Below, in pieces: positions 36,383 through 45,661 of a stretch of DNA of 64,000 nt. The stretch lies in contig NC_009513.1 of NCBI RefSeq assembly GCF_000016825.1, positions 1 to 64,000 of the forward strand. The letters are read 5' to 3'. A model generated the notes under the pieces. The model worked only from the letters and a program-made list of their open reading frames with translations. It was not told the origin of the DNA and made no database searches. The translations under genes were made by a program, and so were the position numbers. How positions within the stretch are numbered: position 1 is the first letter of the stretch; every line of letters begins with the position of its first letter. The stretch is from Limosilactobacillus reuteri subsp. reuteri (GTDB lineage Bacteria > Bacillota > Bacilli > Lactobacillales > Lactobacillaceae).

Positions 36383-37756
36383 ATGGCATATCAAAGTATC
36401 AATCCATTTACGAACCAAGTAGAAAAAACGTTTGAAAATACAACTGATGAAGAATTAGAACAAACATTAACTACGGCGCATCAATTATATTTAGATTGGC
36501 GGAAGTATAATGACCTTGAAGAACGGAAACGGCAAATTTTAAAGTTAGGTCAAATATTACGTGAACGGCGTGTTGAATATGCGACAGTTATGAGTAAGGA
36601 AATGGGAAAATTAATTAGCGAAGCAGAAGGCGAGGTTGACCTTTGTGCTTCTTTCTGTGATTATTATGCAGCCCATGCAGATGAATTTCTGCAACCAAAA
36701 ATTATTGCGACAACGAGTGGACGCGCCAAAGTTTTGAAGCAATCATTAGGAATTTTAGTTGCAGTTGAACCTTGGAATTTCCCATTCTATCAAATTGCCC
36801 GGGTATTTATTCCCAACTTTATTGCAGGAAACCCCATGATCTTGAAGGATGCGTCGAATTGTCCAGCATCCGCCCAAGCATTTAACGATGCCGTTAAGGA
36901 AGCTGGTGCGCCAGCCGGCAGTTTAACTAATTTATTCCTTTCATATGACCAAGTAAATAAGGCAATTGCTGATAAGCGGGTAGCCGGCGTTTGTCTTACT
37001 GGTTCTGAACGTGGTGGTGCAACCGTTGCTAAAGAGGCTGGTGCTAATTTGAAGAAGAGCACTTTGGAACTTGGTGGTAATGATGCCTTTATTATCTTAG
37101 ACGATGCAGATTGGGATCTTGTCGAAAAAGTTGCCCCGGCAGCCCGTCTGTATAATGCTGGACAAGTATGTACATCATCAAAACGTTTTATTGTCCTTGA
37201 AAAGGATTATGATCGTTTCTTAAAGATGATGAAAGATGCGTTCTCGAAAGTTAAAATGGGTGATCCCCTTGATCCATTAACAACTCTGGCACCATTATCA
37301 TCTAAGAAAGCAAAAGAAAAGCTCCAACAGCAAGTCGCAACAGCAGTAGAAAATGGGGCCAAAGTTTACTATGGTAATAAGCCGGTTGACATGGAAGGTC
37401 AATTCTTTATGCCAACGATCTTAACTGATATCACTCCAGATAACCCAATATTTGATACGGAAATGTTTGGGCCAGTGGCTTCGGTTTATAAGGTTAGTTC
37501 CGAAGAGGAAGCAATCGAACTGGCTAATAATTCAAGCTATGGGTTAGGAAACACTATCTTTAGCAATGATTCCGAACATGCGGAACGAGTAGCAGCGAAG
37601 ATCGAAACTGGAATGAGTTGGATTAATGCCGGCTGGGCTTCATTACCAGAATTACCATTTGGTGGTGTTAAGAATTCAGGTTACGGTCGTGAACTCAGCA
37701 GTTACGGAATTGATGAATTTACTAACAAACATCTAATTTACGAAGCACGACAATAA
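36383..37756 (+). CDS. NAD(P)-dependent aldehyde (succinate-semialdehyde type) dehydrogenase
   Basis: A 457-residue aldehyde dehydrogenase close to the GabD/SSADH group. The catalytic Glu is in LELGGNDAFII near residue 230, the Cys in NAGQVCTSSKRFIV near 263, and the substrate-site region VEPWNFPFYQ near 133. It oxidises an aldehyde to the acid; succinate semialdehyde is the usual annotation. No GABA genes are adjacent. The ATG follows AAGGGGG. Confidence 0.9.
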   Translation: MAYQSINPFTNQVEKTFENTTDEELEQTLTTAHQLYLDWRKYNDLEERKRQILKLGQILRERRVEYATVMSKEMGKLISEAEGEVDLCASFCDYYAAHADEFLQPKIIATTSGRAKVLKQSLGILVAVEPWNFPFYQIARVFIPNFIAGNPMILKDASNCPASAQAFNDAVKEAGAPAGSLTNLFLSYDQVNKAIADKRVAGVCLTGSERGGATVAKEAGANLKKSTLELGGNDAFIILDDADWDLVEKVAPAARLYNAGQVCTSSKRFIVLEKDYDRFLKMMKDAFSKVKMGDPLDPLTTLAPLSSKKAKEKLQQQVATAVENGAKVYYGNKPVDMEGQFFMPTILTDITPDNPIFDTEMFGPVASVYKVSSEEEAIELANNSSYGLGNTIFSNDSEHAERVAAKIETGMSWINAGWASLPELPFGGVKNSGYGRELSSYGIDEFTNKHLIYEARQ

Positions 37757-37775
37757 AAATTAATCAAACAACGCA

Positions 37776-37816
37776 AATAAAGGGATCGCAAGTTTGGATT
37801 GCGGTCCCTTTATTAT
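37776..37816 (+). terminator. Terminator after the aldehyde dehydrogenase
   Basis: AATAAAGGGAtCGCAA pairs with TTGCGgTCCCTTTATT. Confidence 0.88.
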
Positions 37817-37931
37817 TACCTGGGAAATTATTGAATTCTTTTCAATACAATCTTGCAATATTATCTCACTGCTTATATACTCAGTTGCATAAGTAATCAA
37901 CCACAAAATTGCTATTTGGAGGAACATTCAT

Positions 37932-39014
37932 ATGACTGCGAAAAGAAACAGCCATCATAAATCTCGATTACGACAATTATTTGCAACACGTCGACGTCGG
38001 TGGATTGGCATCGGTGGCCTAATTGTAATTATAATTCTTGTATTAGTTTCAATTCGACATGCAAGTGAGGAAAAAGCAACAGAAAAAAATGAATATAATA
38101 TCCTACGGGTTACTGAGCAATCAGATTTTAATCTGACAGGAAAGATCGAACCAGTCCAGACGCAAACACTAACCCTGCCATCTGGTACCCTGCAAAATCT
38201 TAATGTGAAAAATGGGGATCACGTTGCGCAAGGAGAAGCACTTTTGACCATGCATAATGATAGTACACAAGATAGTGTTACTGAACTGCAGGGGGACCTT
38301 AGTAAAAGTCAACGAACAATGAATGCTCAACAACAGACAATCAATAATTTACGCCAACAGTTGAATGGGATGGGGCAAGGTGATGAAGGATACAATGATC
38401 TGCGCAATCAGCTTACCGAGGCACAAAATGCATATGCAGACGCACAAGCAAGTGTTGCTGCTACTCAACAACGGCTTAACACCGCTTCAAGCAAGGTTAA
38501 TCAAACATTAACAGCACCTTTTGCTGGTTATGTTACGGTTGATCAATCAAAGCAAAATGCTCCTGTAATTACCCTTTACTCGGATACGCTTCAATTTGTC
38601 GGTCAAATCTCGGAATATGATTATAGTAAACTTCATCAAAGTGCTGATCTAAAGGTAAAGGCCTTAGCAACAAATCGAACTGCTAATACTCAGGTAAGTT
38701 ATCTTTCAACAATTCCAACTAAAAATAGTGGAAATAATACCAAATATGAAGTAACTGCTAATGTTAGTGCTAATAAATTTATGGCGGGGCAGACGGCAAA
38801 AGCTTCTATTAAACAAGATGGGGTCCAGATTTCCAAATCAGCTGTTCGTCATGGGAAGGTATTTGTTGTTGATTCAGACAACCGAGTTCGCGAGACAGAT
38901 GTTAGTGGCCGGGCAGTCAACAGCTCTTATATTGTGACTGATGGCGTTGATGCTGGTGATCGGATTGTGACTAACCCTAACAGTAAGTTGAAAAATAATG
39001 CAAAGGTTGATTAA
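37932..39014 (+). CDS. Membrane fusion / periplasmic-adaptor-type protein (HlyD/MacA-like)
   Basis: A 360-residue protein with an N-terminal membrane segment (about residues 22-43), a biotinyl-lipoyl-like domain split by a coiled-coil hairpin (about 115-180, rich in Gln), and a beta-barrel domain. In Gram-positives such adaptors work with a MacB-like ABC transporter, here the next two genes. AGGAGGA-like site GGAGGAAC precedes the ATG. The stop is one base before the ATG of the ATPase gene. Confidence 0.87.
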   Translation: MTAKRNSHHKSRLRQLFATRRRRWIGIGGLIVIIILVLVSIRHASEEKATEKNEYNILRVTEQSDFNLTGKIEPVQTQTLTLPSGTLQNLNVKNGDHVAQGEALLTMHNDSTQDSVTELQGDLSKSQRTMNAQQQTINNLRQQLNGMGQGDEGYNDLRNQLTEAQNAYADAQASVAATQQRLNTASSKVNQTLTAPFAGYVTVDQSKQNAPVITLYSDTLQFVGQISEYDYSKLHQSADLKVKALATNRTANTQVSYLSTIPTKNSGNNTKYEVTANVSANKFMAGQTAKASIKQDGVQISKSAVRHGKVFVVDSDNRVRETDVSGRAVNSSYIVTDGVDAGDRIVTNPNSKLKNNAKVD

Positions 39015-39015
39015 T

Positions 39016-39714
39016 ATGATCAAGCTAAAGAACATTAATAAATATTACCGTCAAGGTAGCCAACGTTTTCATGTTCTCCATGATATTAATGTTGACATTG
39101 AGCAAGGCGAATTAGTAGCAATTATCGGTGAATCTGGGTCAGGGAAATCAACTTTGATTAATATTGTGGGCTTTCTTGATGATGATTTTGAGGGAACATA
39201 CTTCTACCAAAATCACCCAATCCATGATTATTCGCGAAAGCAGTTTTCAAATTTACGAAATCAAAATGTCGGTTTTGTTTTTCAAAATTTCAAACTGCTA
39301 CGTGGGTCAACCGTTGCAGATAATGTTGGATTACCCTTGCTATATGCAGGAAAACGACGCCGTGAAATTGGCGAACGGGTTTCTGAAGTCTTAGAGCAAG
39401 TTGGTTTAGCCGGATATGAAGATCAATTCCCTAAAAACATGTCTGGTGGTCAACAACAAAGAGTATCTATTGCCCGGGCAATATCAACGAACCCGAAATT
39501 TTTAATTGCTGACGAACCAACGGGAGCGCTTGATACGGAAACAAGCCAAGAAGTTATGAATCTTTTTAAGCGATTGAATCACGAAGAAGGAACAACGATT
39601 ATTATGGTTACCCATGATCCTCATGTCGCTGAACAATGTGACCGAATAATTAAAATTATTGATGGTCGAATTGTGAGTGACAGTAAAGGCGGTGAATATC
39701 ATGCAGACAATTGA
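39016..39714 (+). CDS. ABC transporter ATP-binding protein (MacB/LolD type)
   Basis: A 232-residue ATPase. Walker A is GESGSGKST near residue 40, Q-loop FVFQNFKLL, signature MSGGQQQRV near 142 and Walker B LIADEPTGALD, the last typical of the MacB/LolD/FtsE group. ATG 39016 immediately follows the adaptor stop. The gene overlaps the permease start. Confidence 0.93.
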   Translation: MIKLKNINKYYRQGSQRFHVLHDINVDIEQGELVAIIGESGSGKSTLINIVGFLDDDFEGTYFYQNHPIHDYSRKQFSNLRNQNVGFVFQNFKLLRGSTVADNVGLPLLYAGKRRREIGERVSEVLEQVGLAGYEDQFPKNMSGGQQQRVSIARAISTNPKFLIADEPTGALDTETSQEVMNLFKRLNHEEGTTIIMVTHDPHVAEQCDRIIKIIDGRIVSDSKGGEYHADN

Positions 39715-40936
39715 GTTGATCAAATCAGCTATCCAGTCATTAAAAGCGAATAAAAAGCGGAGTTTCCTAACGATTATTGGAATTATGATTGGTATTGCTG
39801 CAGTTATTGCTATCCTTGGAATTGGGGACGGGATTACGAAAACGATGTATGATAAGTTCGGTAATAATGCTAAGCAAGGCCAGCAAACGATTGAAATCGT
39901 CTATAATCCTGATAATGTTAATTCGACCGTCAATGGATTCACTCAGGAACAAGTTGCTGATATTAATACTCAATTTGGTGGTGAAATTAAAAAAGCTGAG
40001 ATTGAGCAGGAATCAGATAATCTGTCAACACATGCAGATATTGGTGATGCGACTAAATCAGTGACATTAAGCTTATTAAAGAAGCCAACCCGTGACGTGA
40101 AATTCATTGCAGGGCATAACTTTAGTAAACGGACTTTTGAACTCGGGGATACGAATGCCTTGATGAGTGAAAAAGTAGCTAGACGGCAATATGGTTCAGC
40201 ACAAAATGCGCTTGGCACAACTGTAACAGTAAATAATGTCACCTATAAAGTTACGGGAGTATATAAGTCACAGGCACAGTTCACGGATGATGGAAATCAA
40301 AACTCATATGGTGTTGATTTATTATTACCGAAAAAAGTTTACTATCAAGGAGATAGTGCAAAAGAAGGGAATACACTTAAATTAACCTTTAGCCAAGGTG
40401 TAAATGCCAGTGCTATTTCCCGCAGAGTCGCAAAATACTTAAAAAATAATAGTTCGGCAGCGACCCAAGGATCCTATCAATACCTAGACATGGAAAAAGC
40501 CCTTAAGCAATTCTCTTCTCAAATGAGTATCATTACTACTTTCATTAGTTTTATTGCGGCGATTTCTCTTTTCATTGCCGGAATTGGGGTAATGAACATG
40601 ATGTATATTTCAGTTTCTGAGCGGACACAAGAAATCGGAATTCGCTTAGCTGTGGGGGCCACACCATTTAACATCATGATGCAATTTTTAGTGGAAGCAG
40701 TAATTCTTACCATGACAGGTGGATTATTAGGCTTTTTAGGTGGTGCAGGATTGGCGCACTTACTAGCACCGCTTTTATCAAGTGCGATTGGTGGTGGTGG
40801 CATTCATATTCACGCTCATATTTCACTTAATGCTTTCTTATTGGCATTTGGAACATCGGCAGCTGTTGGGTTGATTTTTGGGATCTTACCGGCACGCCAA
40901 GCAGCTAATAAGAATTTGATCGATATCTTGAGATAA
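39701..40936 (+). CDS. ABC transporter permease (FtsX/MacB type)
   Basis: A 411-residue permease with an N-terminal membrane segment (about 20-40), a large extracellular MacB_PCD domain (about 45-260) and three C-terminal segments (FtsX domain, with ERTQEIGIRLAVGATPFNIMMQF). With its two upstream partners it forms a tripartite-like exporter, perhaps for peptides or antimicrobials; the substrate is unknown. ATG 39701 overlaps the ATPase gene by 14 bp. Confidence 0.92.
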   Translation: MQTIELIKSAIQSLKANKKRSFLTIIGIMIGIAAVIAILGIGDGITKTMYDKFGNNAKQGQQTIEIVYNPDNVNSTVNGFTQEQVADINTQFGGEIKKAEIEQESDNLSTHADIGDATKSVTLSLLKKPTRDVKFIAGHNFSKRTFELGDTNALMSEKVARRQYGSAQNALGTTVTVNNVTYKVTGVYKSQAQFTDDGNQNSYGVDLLLPKKVYYQGDSAKEGNTLKLTFSQGVNASAISRRVAKYLKNNSSAATQGSYQYLDMEKALKQFSSQMSIITTFISFIAAISLFIAGIGVMNMMYISVSERTQEIGIRLAVGATPFNIMMQFLVEAVILTMTGGLLGFLGGAGLAHLLAPLLSSAIGGGGIHIHAHISLNAFLLAFGTSAAVGLIFGILPARQAANKNLIDILR

Positions 40937-40970
40937 AAAAATCCTCAGTTTTTTGCTGAGGATTTTTTTA
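40935..40970 (+). terminator. Terminator after the ABC permease
   Basis: AAAAAAATCCTCAG pairs with CTGAGGATTTTTTT, perfect and T-tailed. Confidence 0.93.
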
Positions 40971-41076
40971 CGAATTCTGTAGAAAACACTACGAATCCTG
41001 CAAAACGTAAAAACTATTAAATTATCGAGTATAATAAAAAGATAAATTAAAGTTAAATATTAGGAGATAGGAAAAG

Positions 41077-41737
41077 ATGAGTAAAAATAGGGGTAAATTA
41101 ACGGTTATTTCATTGCTAGTTGTAATTATTGTGGTATGTGGGGTATATATATTATTACACCCATCTTCATCAAAGAAGGTTGCTAGTGAAAGGGCTACTA
41201 AGACAGAGACGATTACAAGTAGCTCATCTAAAAAAACATAAAGCAGCCAAAGAAGATAGTTCAGATAAAGTTAAAGATGATGACTCTGATGATTCGTCTT
41301 CAGTGGCTGATACTAATGATAGCGAGGCAACTTCTGCATCTACCGCAGCAACCAGTGGTAATCAAACAGCCCAACCTGCACAAAGTCAAAATACAACCCA
41401 AGCAACGGCGGTAAGTAATTCTGGTCAAACTGCTAGTCCTAAAGCTACTACTAATAACTATAAAGGAAACCGCAGTGTCGCCAACACAAATAACCGGCGG
41501 ACAGTAAGCCGAAAGACAACCCAAACTGTATCAACTCAACAACCTGTAACAGTGGAAGATGGGATGAACTTTAGCTACCGGGCTGCGTAAAAAGCGGGCG
41601 TGATTGATAATAATACATCTGTTGAAGAGTTTTACAAAAATGCCAAGGAAGGTAATGGTTCTGTAACCTACAAGGGCCAAACTATTTACTACAAAGCTAA
41701 GGGTAATAATCAATATCAAGTTACAACTGCTAAATAG
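41077..41737 (+). pseudogene. Broken membrane-anchored protein (frameshift and stop)
   Basis: From ATG 41077 (AGGAGATAGG upstream) the frame encodes a membrane segment (LTVISLLVVIIVVCGVYILL) and a Ser/Lys stretch, then stops at 41239-41241. Removing one A from the seven-A run 41230-41236 restores a frame through a Ser/Thr/Asn/Gln-rich linker to TAA 41588-41590. After that stop the same frame continues with KAGVIDNNTSVEEFYKNAK to TAG 41735-41737. So one protein of about 220 residues is broken twice. Function unknown; it is probably surface-exposed. Confidence 0.75.
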
Positions 41738-41744
41738 TTTAGTT

Positions 41745-41785
41745 ACTAAAAAGTGTCCGGTGTTTTTGCCAGACGCTTTTTTAGT
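41745..41785 (+). terminator. Terminator after the pseudogene
   Basis: ACTAAAAAGtGTCcGG pairs with CCaGACgCTTTTTTAGT. Confidence 0.85.
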
Positions 41786-41925
41786 AAAAATACTATGAAA
41801 AATGTAAAATATACTAATTGTTTACGCTTTAGTATATAATGAATGAGCGTAATGAATATGTTTACTAAGTGATCATTCAGTATAGAAATTATACTTAAAG
41901 ATTTGGATGTTATGGGAGTACTTTT

Positions 41926-43320
41926 ATGCAAAAACTATCTATTAAACAACTAATAATAATTACATTGTGCTTATTAGTGCTGGTGGTTGGCTGCATGACT
42001 ATTCACCAGCGTCGTCATTTTAATAAGAACGTTAAGATTGATAATGTGTCGGTTGGTGGATTGACTGCTAAACAAGCATTAAAGAAGTTACAAGATAATC
42101 CACAATCGCCAAAAATTTATGTTAACAATGAGTTAGTATTTACGGATAAGCAATCAGTAGCAAAGTTTAGTAGTGCTGACGAACAAAAAATTAAAAATGC
42201 ATTACATAGTCAGTATACTTTCTTCCCATCATCTAAGGCAAAGAACATTGCGATTAAGCCTCAAAATGTTAATCAAGATGAAGTATCAAAGATTGATCAA
42301 GCAGTCAGTCAAAAGGTAACAGAATTAAATAATGGTCGAAAAGCTCCTGTTGATGCTTACGCTGTATACGAAAATGGCCGAGTACAAGTAAAACCAGCAG
42401 TTGGTGGTACTCAATACAGTTTAGATGGTTTGCATAATAAAGTTGAGAATGAGATTGCTGGCGGAACTATTTACTTGAGGCCAGTATACAAAGCTCCGCT
42501 TTCTGCAAATAGTAAAACTGTTCAGAATGAAAAAGCAAAGCTCGAAGAATTATCAAAACGATCTGTAACATACCAAGTACAAAACAAAAAGTACCAATTA
42601 AATTGTGGTGAGATTATTACCAGAGCAACATATCAAAATGGAAAATATCACTTTAACACTGGAGCAGCTAATTCAAAGATTGATGAAATTAATAATACCC
42701 AAGCAACTCTTGGCAAATCATTTGAATTCAAAACACATGATGGATCAGTGATCAAAACAACAGATGCTGGCTCGTATGGTTGGAAGATCAGTAAAAAACA
42801 AGCTGGAAAGACTCTTACGAATGCATTGGTTGCAAATAAGCAAACAGTAAACGCCAAAAATGATATCTATGGTAAAGGTTATAATCAACAAGGAACTGGG
42901 TATAATACTACAAGCAACAATGGTATAGGGGACACTTACGCCGAAGTTTCACTAGCCGACCAACATGCCTGGTTTTATAAAGATGGTAAGTGTGTTCTTA
43001 GTACTGATATTGTTAGTGGGACGAATGATAAAGGAAATGAGACGCCAAAAGGTGTCTGGTATATTATGTACCAGCAAACACCGTCTATCCTTCGAGGCCT
43101 TAACGATGATGGTTCGAAATATGCAAGTAAGGTCCAATATTGGTCACCATTTACTGATAGTGGATGTGGATTTCATGATGCAAGCTGGCGTCATGACTGG
43201 TCAAAACAAGCCTATCTCGCTAAAGGTGGCGGATCGCATGGATGTATCAATATGCATCCAGATGTTGCTGGTCAAGCCTTTCATGACTTACAGAAAAATG
43301 AGCCTGTAATTATCTACTAA
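41926..43320 (+). CDS. L,D-transpeptidase (YkuD domain), membrane-anchored
   Basis: A 464-residue cell-wall enzyme. It has a membrane anchor at about residues 8-25, two putative peptidoglycan-binding regions (about 35-330) and a C-terminal YkuD domain with the catalytic motif GGSHGCINMH (Cys near 446). Such enzymes form 3-3 cross-links or attach proteins to peptidoglycan using the active Cys. The ATG has only a weak site upstream (GGGAGTAC). A TATAAT box is at about 41835. The 188 bp gap before it holds the terminator and this promoter. Confidence 0.92.
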   Translation: MQKLSIKQLIIITLCLLVLVVGCMTIHQRRHFNKNVKIDNVSVGGLTAKQALKKLQDNPQSPKIYVNNELVFTDKQSVAKFSSADEQKIKNALHSQYTFFPSSKAKNIAIKPQNVNQDEVSKIDQAVSQKVTELNNGRKAPVDAYAVYENGRVQVKPAVGGTQYSLDGLHNKVENEIAGGTIYLRPVYKAPLSANSKTVQNEKAKLEELSKRSVTYQVQNKKYQLNCGEIITRATYQNGKYHFNTGAANSKIDEINNTQATLGKSFEFKTHDGSVIKTTDAGSYGWKISKKQAGKTLTNALVANKQTVNAKNDIYGKGYNQQGTGYNTTSNNGIGDTYAEVSLADQHAWFYKDGKCVLSTDIVSGTNDKGNETPKGVWYIMYQQTPSILRGLNDDGSKYASKVQYWSPFTDSGCGFHDASWRHDWSKQAYLAKGGGSHGCINMHPDVAGQAFHDLQKNEPVIIY

Positions 43321-43333
43321 AGGAGAATTTATT

Positions 43334-43432
43334 ATGCGCCCAAGTGCTGAACGTTCAATAATGATTGCGGTTGTTTGTTTTATATTAACAATTATTATTT
43401 CATTCGCCTTGTCTGAGGGATGGATAAAGTAG
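43334..43432 (+). CDS. Small membrane protein, 32 residues
   Basis: MRPSAERSIMIAVVCFILTI is followed by a short tail ending SEGWIK. It has one membrane segment (about residues 8-26). AAAGGAG lies eight bases before the ATG, and it begins 13 bp after the L,D-transpeptidase stop, so it is probably co-transcribed. Not recognised. The good ribosome binding site and the tight spacing support a real gene. Confidence 0.6.
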   Translation: MRPSAERSIMIAVVCFILTIIISFALSEGWIK

Positions 43433-43442
43433 GGATTTAACG

Positions 43443-43598
43443 ATGGACTTAGAAAAGAAGAAAAATTTGGTAATTATTAATCTATTTTATATTGGATTGA
43501 TTTTGATTTACTGCATTTTACATGCAGGACCGCTGAATTTAATGGTGTTTTTGGGTATGTTAGTGGTTGCAAATTTAATGGGGATGTTAATTAAATAA
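43443..43598 (+). CDS. Small membrane protein, 51 residues
   Basis: Starts MDLEKKKNLVIINLFYIGLI and ends MGMLIK, with two hydrophobic segments (about residues 9-26 and 31-49). It lies 10 bp after the 32-residue gene. The upstream site is poor (TAGGGATTTAACG). Not recognised. Confidence 0.55.
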   Translation: MDLEKKKNLVIINLFYIGLILIYCILHAGPLNLMVFLGMLVVANLMGMLIK

Positions 43599-43609
43599 TG
43601 GGTTAGAAA

Positions 43610-44086
43610 GTGATTGATTTAACTTTACCACAAGCATTCGTTTCGGACTTTTTAAATGTTTTTGAACTAATTATTATTTATAGATTAGTGACGGGTTATT
43701 TGAACAGGAAAATTATTTTAGTTGATTTCCTTGCAAGCTTAGTTATTATTTGCGTTCCTTTTCTAGAAGGTTCATTAGAGTTTCCATTAATAATGATACA
43801 TTTGTGGCTATTTGATAGGAAACATGATCGTCCGCAAATTATACATAATAATATTATTGCTATGTGTACAATAATTGTAATGATTTCACTTACTGATTTA
43901 GGTGATCATTATATGTATGAAATCTTTTTGGAAGGTAGAAAGAATATTTCGTTATTAGGATGGATATTACCAATTACAGATCTTATCCTCACTGTTATAG
44001 TAGGAATATTGGTAATACTTTTTATTGCTCCCAAAGTTCGTGAAGTTAGTATACAAATTTTGAATCCCGTTCCACTTTGGAAATAA
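43610..44086 (+). CDS. Membrane protein resembling an AgrC-type sensor input domain without kinase
   Basis: A 158-residue protein with about five hydrophobic segments, starting GTG at 43610 (weak site) 11 bp after the previous gene. The layout resembles the membrane half of GHKL/AgrC-type histidine kinases (early FLNVFELIIIYRLVTGYL), but it ends in NPVPLWK with no His box or ATPase domain. It may be a truncated sensor or an independent small membrane protein. Confidence 0.55.
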   Translation: MIDLTLPQAFVSDFLNVFELIIIYRLVTGYLNRKIILVDFLASLVIICVPFLEGSLEFPLIMIHLWLFDRKHDRPQIIHNNIIAMCTIIVMISLTDLGDHYMYEIFLEGRKNISLLGWILPITDLILTVIVGILVILFIAPKVREVSIQILNPVPLWK

Positions 44087-44127
44087 GTAGGGGTATTCTT
44101 GTATTTTACAAACGACGTTTAAAAAGT

Positions 44128-44165
44128 AAATGGCTGGGAAGAATTTTTTCTCCTCAGCCATTTTT
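44128..44165 (+). terminator. Terminator before the convergent osmC gene
   Basis: AATGGCTGgG and CAGCCATT pair around a 17-base loop, with five T on the plus strand. Confidence 0.75.
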
Positions 44166-44168
44166 CAA

Positions 44169-44597
44169 CTAATCAACTTTTACAAATCCATCTTGAACAA
44201 ATTTCGTTCCGTAGGTCAGAGTGTTTTCCACGGGACACTTTGCGGCAACGTCAGCGAGAAACTTCTTAATGTCTTCATCAGACTCGCTGCTGCGTAGGTG
44301 TGGTTGGTAACGGATCTCAGTAAACTTACGAACATTCTTGCCATCAGCAACGTCTTCACGACCAAGATCACCCTCGATTGTTACCCAAAAAGCTCGTAAG
44401 TCAAAGTTACGCTTTTTAGCTAATGCTTGGGCAGTGATTGCCTGACAGGCACCAAATGACGCAAGAAGAATTTCTACTGGATTCATCCCCGTATTAGTAC
44501 TTTCTGGCTCATCAAAGGTAATTTCAAAACCACGGGTACCTGCTGAAACTTGCATCCCCGTTGTTGTCTTAGTTGCTGTTACTTTATATTTACTCAT
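44169..44597 (-). CDS. OsmC/Ohr-family protein
   Basis: A 142-residue protein of the OsmC-like family, which reduces organic hydroperoxides with two cysteines. One Cys is in LLASFGACQAITAQ near residue 57 and the second in AAKCPVENTLTYG near 125. ATG 44597 after AAAGGAGGG is chosen over the longer reading. It lies 67 bp downstream of the hydroxyacid dehydrogenase but has its own promoter. Confidence 0.9.
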   Translation of the reverse strand: MSKYKVTATKTTTGMQVSAGTRGFEITFDEPESTNTGMNPVEILLASFGACQAITAQALAKKRNFDLRAFWVTIEGDLGREDVADGKNVRKFTEIRYQPHLRSSESDEDIKKFLADVAAKCPVENTLTYGTKFVQDGFVKVD

Positions 44598-44622
44598 AAC
44601 CGTTCCCTCCTTTAATACCCAT

Positions 44623-44651
44623 AGTGTAATCGAGACGATACTTTTGGTCAA
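44623..44651 (-). promoter_or_regulatory. osmC promoter
   Basis: On the minus strand TTGACC (44651-44646), a 17 bp spacer and TACACT (44628-44623). Confidence 0.65.
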
Positions 44652-44664
44652 TGAGGGTGCTCAA

Positions 44665-45660
44665 TTATAAGGTGATTTCATGTGGTGATTTTTCGCTATT
44701 AAGGATTGTCATCACATCATCAAGTGAAATATCCACCATGTTTTTGACTGCTAAATTAGTAAAGAAGGCAATATGGGGAGTAAGAATGACATTATCCATT
44801 TCGTGTAATTCTTTAACAAGGGGCTGATCATCAAGCCCTTTTTCTCGGCGATCCGCAGCTGCAACTGTTTCTTCACCTTCAAAGGTATCGAGGGTGGCCG
44901 CGGCGATTTCACCAGATTTTAATGCTGTGACGAGGTCAGCTGTATTAACGACTGGACCACGACTAGCATTGACCAAACCAGCAGTTGGTTTCATCATTAC
45001 AAAGTCGTTAGCGGTCAGCAAACCTTTAGAAGTTGGGTTTAGATCAACGTGGAGACTAACAACATCGGCTTGCTTTAGTAATTCTTCTTTAGAAACGAAC
45101 TGGACAATTCCATCGAGGTCAGTGCGCGGATTCGTGTCATAACCAAGAACAGTGGCACCGAGGGCATTAAGAAGTTTAGCAAGTGTTCCGCCGATACGCC
45201 CGACCCCAATAATTCCAATCCTTGCCGTGTGAATTTCGGTTGACTGTTCATCGCTAAACCAGCGGAAGTCATTTTCGGCGACTTGGTGGTCAAAGCGGTA
45301 AGTTTTCCGAAGCAACCGGAAAATCTGCATTAATGCAAACTCGGCGACACTCCGCGGTGAATATGCTGGTACATTGGTGACGACTAAGTCATTTTCGTTA
45401 GCCTTTTTGATGTCGACCATGTCAAATCCCGCGGTCCGAGTAGCAATTTGTTTCAGACCATTGGCATGTAGCTTTTCATAAATATCAGCCGGAACTTTAC
45501 TACGTTGCTGAATCACGAGTCCATCAACATCGGCCGTTAATTCAACAGCATCGTCAATCAATTTCGGCGTTGTGATGATTTCGATATTATGTTCTTTCGC
45601 ATATTCGTTAATGGCGGTTTGTTCATCGTCCCGCATACTAGTCATCAAGATTTTCGTCAT
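44665..45660 (-). CDS. D-2-hydroxyacid dehydrogenase (D-lactate/D-phenyllactate type)
   Basis: A 331-residue NAD-dependent enzyme that interconverts 2-keto acids and D-2-hydroxy acids. The NAD loop is IGIIGVGRIGGTLAK near residue 149, and the catalytic residues are Arg in NASRGPVVN, Glu in DTFEGEE and His in LTPHIAFFTN. ATG 45660 with AAGGAGG comes two bases after the aminotransferase stop, so the two are one operon. That pairing suggests aromatic or branched keto acids rather than only pyruvate as substrate. Confidence 0.9.
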   Translation of the reverse strand: MTKILMTSMRDDEQTAINEYAKEHNIEIITTPKLIDDAVELTADVDGLVIQQRSKVPADIYEKLHANGLKQIATRTAGFDMVDIKKANENDLVVTNVPAYSPRSVAEFALMQIFRLLRKTYRFDHQVAENDFRWFSDEQSTEIHTARIGIIGVGRIGGTLAKLLNALGATVLGYDTNPRTDLDGIVQFVSKEELLKQADVVSLHVDLNPTSKGLLTANDFVMMKPTAGLVNASRGPVVNTADLVTALKSGEIAAATLDTFEGEETVAAADRREKGLDDQPLVKELHEMDNVILTPHIAFFTNLAVKNMVDISLDDVMTILNSEKSPHEITL

Positions 45661-45661
45661 G

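Noticed and set aside
43334..43432. AgrD-like signalling peptide
   Set aside because: The 32-residue protein has no Cys/Ser core with a charged C-terminal tail, and no AgrB protease is adjacent.
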